From Mangifera indica (Eukaryota; Streptophyta; Magnoliopsida; Sapindales; Anacardiaceae): DNA of 64,000 nt. Position numbers and translations under genes: made by a program. The stretch is taken from assembly GCF_011075055.1 (NCBI RefSeq), contig NC_058137.1, forward strand, positions 4,454,771-4,518,770, written 5' to 3'. Below are positions 57,818 through 64,000 of the stretch, piece after piece (position 1 is the first letter of the stretch; every line of letters starts with the position of its first letter). A model generated the notes under the pieces. It did no database searches, was not told where the DNA came from, and worked only from the letters and a program-made list of their open reading frames with translations.

Positions 57818-60800
57818 CTAAAATAACTCAAACTCAAGGTGCTCTCCTGTGGCATTACACTCCAAATACTTGCTCTTTTCAGATACCAAGCTGGGAACCC
57901 CAAAATCATAAAACTCCGGTAGTTCTGGAGGAATCGCGCAACGTATAAGTGCCCAATTCAACCCCTCAAAGAATGGGTGCTGCTTTATCTCAGCAGCCCC
58001 TTTTTGTGATCCCAACCGATTCTCCGGCTCCTTTACCAACAGCCCTCGAATGAGATCTCTTGCCTGAAAGCTAACCAGAGGGCTATCAGGGAACCTCAGG
58101 CTTTGAAACACCACATTGGCTAATGTTTCTTCATTCATGGGACCTTTAAAGGGTGTTTTCCCATATAGAAGTTCATAGAGGAAGATACCAAATGTCCACC
58201 AATCAACTGCAGCTCCATGACCCTCTCCTTTGATGATCTCAGGAGCCAAGTACTCATGGGTTCCAACGAATGAATTTGATCGTGCATCAGTAGGCTCAGC
58301 CACAAGCTGTGGCAATGATCGGATCTGGGCCACAGGGTCATCTTTCGACTTTCTTCTTTTTGCAGTAGCAGGTAAAAACCTAGGACTGAAACATGGAACT
58401 TGACATTTGGGCCCAATGCAGAAAGGCTGGATACAGTTAGATTCAGTGCATGGACCAGATAACCTTGCAGGATCCATATTCGTTGATGAGGATTTCAGAA
58501 GAGTTGGATTTACAGAACATCTGAGGGACAGATCAAAATCTGTTAGCATAATGTGGCCATCTTCTCGAACCAGAATGTTCTCTGGTTTCAAATCCCGGTA
58601 AATAACTCCAAGCATATGCAAGTACTCCAGAGCAAGGAGAACTTCAGCAACATAGAACCTGCACAAACAGTGCAATGTCTGTTTAATAATAAGAAATGAA
58701 TAAGTGAACCAAGACCATCACCAGACTTGAGACAAGATAAAAGTAAAAACATGCCACAATTTCAGCACCCTACCATATCAATGCAAACAAGATTAGCAAT
58801 GTCACTCAACTTGGCAGAAAGGACACAGCTAAAATTCAGCCGTCTAATTAATTCACACTGGTATTCGAGCCCTTGTAAGCCAGTATGAATACCCCTATCA
58901 CTGCTATTATAAGACAAGGACAAGGACGGGGTGACAAATACAATCAAAGCATGTTTGCAGGTTACAATGCTAAACGATATGGCTCTAATTAGATTCAGGT
59001 AGATTTGTATTTATTTCCCTTTTTCAAAATTAATGAATGGAGGCACCATTTCACATAATATTTGAATATTTTTGAGTAACATTGAAAAACTTTCCAAAAT
59101 TATACTTAGTGATGTAAAAACCAAAGGCTGCTAAACAGATATTAGATGCAGCCTGCGGAGAGTAGTGAAGAAGGAAAACTTGGTTTCAAGTGGTAGTGTT
59201 TGGCTAAAGTGATATAACAGGAGGTGGTTGTGTGAAAAGGCAGTGTTGTGGCATCTTATCAGTAAGCAGTCAGCATCTTGGTGAAGGACTGACTAAAACA
59301 ATACTTATAATCAATTAGTAAAAATAAATGAATCTAACTAAATGTCCCAAATAATCAAATAAATGCAAATCTTTAAGTGATTGATATGTTACATGACATA
59401 AACGATACCACTAAAGCTAACAAAGAATGCAAAATCATGTTACTGGACTTACCCCGCTCACACAATGCATGCCAAAAATAGTATCTAGAATAAACATAAA
59501 CAAAAGAAGTTACATGCATAATAAACTAAAATGAACAATGTTCTTTCTAATGATACTTAGTTTCCATTTGTTTGTTTCTTGATTGGTATTATACTATAAT
59601 GCACATTTAGGAATCAAATGATCAACAGTAAAATTCAAAATGAGTGGACCTTGATCAAAGAATCCTACCTTGCTGCTGGTTCAGTAAAACTCCTGCCAGG
59701 CTGCTTTTGCCGAAGGACATGCAGGTCTCCACCAGGGCAGTATTCCATAACAAGACAAGATAAATTATCTGATGTAAACTGGGCATATAGTGTAGGGAGA
59801 AAAGGATGATCGAGCATTCTCAATATTTCTCTTTCGGCTTGGGCCCTTGGCAACTTCTTCCTTCTTGCTAAAAAGTCATTGTCCATAACCTTTATAGCAA
59901 ATAAGCAACTTGTTCCAATTAGCTCAGCCAGATACACAGTCCCTATATCTCCACAACCAAGCTTCTGTAAGAGATTGAAATGTCTTAACCCTAAGGCTGC
60001 CTGCTGCATCCTAACATGCTGGATTGCTTCCCACCTTGCATCTTTAGACATGTGAGGCCGATTACCACAACTGGAACGGCTTAAATTGCTATCATAACTG
60101 TTGCTTGTACTACTACTATATTCACCAAGGCTACTTTTAGAACTCTGGGAAAATTCTCCCTTTTCTCTTGATTTTGTGATCTTTTTTGCTTTCACAACTA
60201 CAGCATTGCTTCCATTACTGTTATCCACAGTAAAGTCCAGTTCACTTGTAAAGGTTTCTGCATTAATGGACCCAACTTCAGCAGTACTGCCCACCAAGTT
60301 GGACACTGAAGAATCTTGATCGATTAGATTACTTGCATTCTTTAGAGCACACTGGCATCTCTGGCACACCAATTGAGTGGTACTAGGGTCCAAGTCCCTT
60401 TTAACTTCATTCTGTGTATTAGAACTGGGAGCAACTGAAGTTGAATCTCGTTTTGCTTTCTTCTTAATAGAACTCTTGTTCCTGAGGGCTGGTTTAGCCA
60501 TACGGGTAGTATTTCTTGTTAGCTTGCTTACCCTATTGCCATCAATTGAGCCTGAAGAAGGTACAACACGAAGCCTGCCTATCCTCCCCAATTTTACTGC
60601 CGATGCTCTGTTTGCTGATTTGGTTGGGCCTGTATCCTTTTTCTCTGACTCATGCTTGTCAACAGTACTAGAAAATAAAGAAGATTCAGGTGCATGCTTC
60701 TCTTTCTGTGTTATTTCTGTTTTTATAGCTTGAGTTCCAATTTTGTTTGATGCAGAAACAATTTCATCATGCACCAATGTGGTCTTGGGACTATTTTTAG

Positions 60801-61635
60801 TTGGAATGGCAAATCGAGGAGAATGAGCAGTCTGGCTAGACCCAATACTATTGTTTGTCGTGGGAATGGCAAACCTAGGTGAAGATCGAGCACTGTATTT
60901 GGTCTCTGTAGTGTTCTGCACTGTCAAAACAGCAGACCGAGGTGAAGAATGAGCACTTCGGGTATTCCCTGTAGCATTTTGCATGGTTGGAGCAGTTAAC
61001 CGAGGAGAAGGATAACCACTTTGGTTTGAAGTTTTTATCTTCAGCAATTGAGTTGCCTGTGGTACCATCCAAGCAGAAGTTGATGGGCTATCTTCTGGCA
61101 CCAGAGATATTTCAAGCATACTCCCCTTAGCTTCATCTAGATGATGGCCAGATCCACTGGCAGCTTCAACTACCTTTGCATTGTACAAGCTCTTTATCCT
61201 AATGGCTTCTGATACCCCTGGAGAACCAGATGATTTTGAAAGTCGTTTCATAGCAGCCATTTCAGACGCCTTAGTGATGCAAAGTTCCCTTAATGCCTGC
61301 TTCAGAGAGACTGATTCTGAAGTTCCAATTCGCGGTGATTGGGGTACACTAATTGGTTTCTTCAAAGCATTTTTTCGCAATGGGCTTGCACTTGTCCCTA
61401 CATCAGGCGAAAAACCTGAACCCTTGGATGAAGTTCTAAGACTGATAGCCTCAAAAAGCTGATTAATATCATCTTCTAGAGATTCCTTGTATGCCAATTT
61501 CAGCACAGGAAGCTTCCGATCGTTGTCAACTGCAGTTGATCCAGGGTTTGGCTGGTAAGTTCTTTGAGAACGCTGAATTGAATTCACCTCTTCCCCTGCT
61601 TCCACAATTTCACAAGTACCCCGAAATGAACCCAT
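57818..61635 (-). CDS. KIPK2-like: AGCVIII protein kinase, KIPK-like, 2 exons, intact
   Basis: Ser/Thr kinase of the plant AGC family related to KCBP-interacting kinases and D6PK, which act in polar growth and auxin-related signalling. Exons 59669-61635 and 57818-58658 join in phase, giving 935 aa. The N-terminus [12 protein letters not shown] is typical of KIPKs as I recall them. A long Ser/Pro-rich region (about 80-500) contains several SSPR-type repeats ([20 protein letters not shown]). The kinase domain runs from about 553, with Lys582 in [12 protein letters not shown] at about 676 and DFD at about 696 instead of DFG, the mark of this subfamily. A Cys- and basic-rich activation-loop insertion follows, then [12 protein letters not shown]. 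It ends LEFELF. Which KIPK paralogue it is depends on the neighbours. Confidence 0.94.
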
Positions 61636-62459
61636 TGACAGGTTACTTGCACCTCACTAATTCACTTGAACACAGTAAACAGAGAAAAAGTAGGATGTTC
61701 CTTGCAAGTTTATTCTAATTCAGTTATCAGGAATTTCATAGATCTGAATCCATGGCGCATATCCTCTGGAATTTCTTTGATACATGAATTCAAAAGCTCA
61801 TACTATCAATCAAAACCGTAATTTCAGACCAAAATGCAACACCTAAACCTGACATAATCACGAAAATTTAAAAGCATCAGCTAAACCAATAAATAAATAA
61901 AAAAAGCAAGTCAAAATATGATTATTCCACTGTCTTGCCAGAGGAGCAAGGAATCCACTTACAACTTAAAGAACCTAAGAGCAAACTGAGAAGAAAAAAT
62001 TCAAAATTGCAAGCATAATGGTTCACTACTTCTCGTAGTTCAAGCCACGCCACAAAGTTAAAACTTCTCAAAGTCTTACATTTACTTAGAGATACAAAGA
62101 ATCTAATTAAGCTTTAAGCTTCGATCATCCCCAGAATTTCTTGACTAATTACGATATAATCAACACGAAAGAAAAAAATGTCCTCTTTCATGAAAGAGCA
62201 AAACCCAACTGCCAGTTATTTGCATATTTTATCTCACTTAAACCTAGATCACTTCCAAGCAAGCTATAACTAAAAACAAAGAAAACAAAAATACAACAAA
62301 ATAGCAAAACTAGCTTGAAAAAAAAAAAAAGTTAAAGATAAAACAAAATACCGAGTTTCTCCACAGTAAAAATAAAATGCGCAGAAAGTTGGTAGATCCC
62401 AAAATACAAAGCTGTACACAAATGCAAAAACAGCTACAAGAGTAAAACGAGATCCAAAA

Positions 62460-62560
62460 TAGAAATGCGGCAACAACCTGAAGAAACAGGCAGCGGTGGA
62501 GGAGGCAAAAGGAGGGAGATTTGAGAGTCAAGGGTGATGAAATGAGTCAGATTCAATATT
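62460..62560 (-). other. Candidate 5' leader exon of the KIPK-like gene
   Basis: On the minus strand a pyrimidine-rich leader (CTCCCTCCTTTTGCCTCCTC) precedes a possible donor CTTCAG|GTTGTT at about 62480. An intron in the 5' UTR would then reach toward the ATG at 61635. No strong evidence for the acceptor. Confidence 0.3.
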
Positions 62561-62599
62561 GAAAAACCCTAGGGACTACAAGAGAGAGAAGAAGACCAA

Positions 62600-64000
62600 A
62601 AAGACAAACATGTATAACGTATTATGAAATGTATGTATGATGTATTTCTTTACTTTTTTTCAATTTCGGTTCTGTTTGTTTTGAAGAAGAAGAAGGAGGT
62701 GGGCCTCACGTAAGTGGAAACAGACAAACGACATGTTGAAGTTGACAGGTTTTGTAAATACCATAGAGCTGTTGGCAGCATAAAATCAGATTTCATTTCG
62801 TTCAATTATTACTCCCAGTAAATTTTTCATCTACTCAACTGTAAATTTATAAAATATAAAATAATTAATTTTTAAATATTTTAATTAATTTCAAAATCAA
62901 TTATACAAAAAAAAAATGATTAAAGTTAAGTTTTTTATACATATTTAGTTCAGATTAATTTAATATGATTCAAAATTAAATTAAATTATATTTAAGTTAA
63001 CATAAAAATAACTTGAATTAATATAAATATTTAGATAAATATTATTATAATAAAAATTATTATGATCATATTATAGCAATATTTTAAGATAAATATCAAA
63101 AACAGTTTAAAATTTTTTTTATTTTATATAATTAAATCTCTTGATAGTTTTAACTACTCCATTTGTTCTTAATTTTTATTTAAAATTTGTATTTATTTTT
63201 CACTGGATGAAATTTAGTTACTATGATTATTAACATATTTTAAAAAGTTTTAGTATGTAATTGTTTTTTTACTATTTGTAAACAAAGATGAAATGTTATG
63301 TTGTATGTCTTGTTAATGTTTATGTAATTTTGTGAATAAATTAAAATAGTAACAACACTTGTAGAGTGAAAACAATTAATAATTTTAAATAAATTCAAAT
63401 TATATTTGATTATCCCAGAGATAATTTAGGTCAGATAATGGTTAAAGAATTTTAACAATTCTAATTCAGACCGGGTTAAAGTTGAGAGTTTTTAACTCAA
63501 AACTCAAATTGACATATTACGAATACAATGCAATGATATGTCCTATCTTGTGGTTTCTCCACTTATCACAATATAATAAGATAGGAATACACCAAACATT
63601 ACATAATACTACAAATGATATTAAATGGAATGAGCTTATTACATAAATTCAAGAGAGCGGACTCGGATGAGAGAGTTGGTAAAGAATTGTTGAGGAGGGA
63701 GTCTTTCCGTGTGGCCCATGAAATGATACACACCAGCTGCTGGTGCATTAAGAATAAAAAGAAATGTAACAAGAATTTGATTTACAATTTTCTGCCATGA
63801 TGCTCTGACCTTACCCATATTTGTTTATATTATTTTATATGGATTTGCACGGTCTTGGATCCTCTTACACTCCTCCCATTTCCCCTTATTTTTATTTTAT
63901 TTATTTTTGGTTGTTGGGTGTCTATATTTTTTTTCATTTTAAAATTATTTGGTGATATTTTCTTCTATATTAAATCATTGTTTTTTATTTTAAATTAATT
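62600..64000. other. AT-rich region upstream of the KIPK-like gene
   Basis: Mostly low-complexity A/T sequence that presumably includes the kinase promoter. A frame at 63615-63800 is short and unrecognised. No gene or transposon identified. Confidence 0.5.

Noticed and set aside
60101..60733. Plus-strand open frames inside the kinase gene
   Set aside because: They are shadows of the long kinase exon on the minus strand and have no coding features of their own.

Overview
The window is nuclear DNA of a flowering plant, almost certainly a eudicot: it is AT-rich, its genes have many introns, and introns and spacers are packed with plant-type Copia and Gypsy LTR retrotransposons and MITEs. I cannot name the species. 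All four cellular genes lie on the minus strand and each can be spliced in silico into a complete reading frame. LAYOUT. 212-17597: a 20-exon full-size ABCG/PDR transporter (1450 codons). Its 9.3 kb intron 6 holds a Copia element (7659-13707, target duplication GGAAG) and several Mutator-like MITEs. 17.6-24 kb: spacer with MITEs, a GC-rich transposon-like block and a deleted relative of that Copia (21459-23353). 23998-25058: BUD31/G10, a 145-aa spliceosome-associated protein, with a leader intron reaching 26623. 27778-54796: a 19-exon BTB/LRR gene resembling FBL11 (961 codons). Its last intron contains an apparently intact chromodomain Gypsy element (28069-34735, 938-bp LTRs that I read as identical, duplication GTTAG). 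Other introns hold Copia relics, a TRIM, an LTR fragment and a gag-only Gypsy relic. 57818-61635: a two-exon AGCVIII kinase resembling KIPK (935 codons). The ends of the window are 3' flank of the transporter and AT-rich sequence upstream of the kinase. HOW THE GENES RELATE. They are not an operon or pathway. From memory, KIPK2, FBL11 and ABCG34/PDR6 are near neighbours on Arabidopsis chromosome 2, so the order looks like conserved microsynteny with BUD31 and mobile DNA added. The cellular genes look functional; the novelty is in the mobile DNA. MAIN OBSERVATIONS. (1) Where gag would be expected, the Copia element carries about 1.2 kb of successive small hairpins with a near-constant loop (TTCAG/TTCTG/TTCGG on +, CTGAA/CAGAA/CCGAA in the element's sense RNA); stems differ but stay self-complementary, as if selected as RNA structure. 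A second, older Copia nearby has traces of the same leader. (2) The pol frame of that Copia is kept over 1180 codons with no frameshift but has eight stops, all explicable as C-to-T or G-to-A changes. (3) The Gypsy LTR looks chimeric: a 649-bp LTR, then a primer-binding site, then the interior and terminal repeat of a TRIM whose free copy lies at about 45.8 kb.
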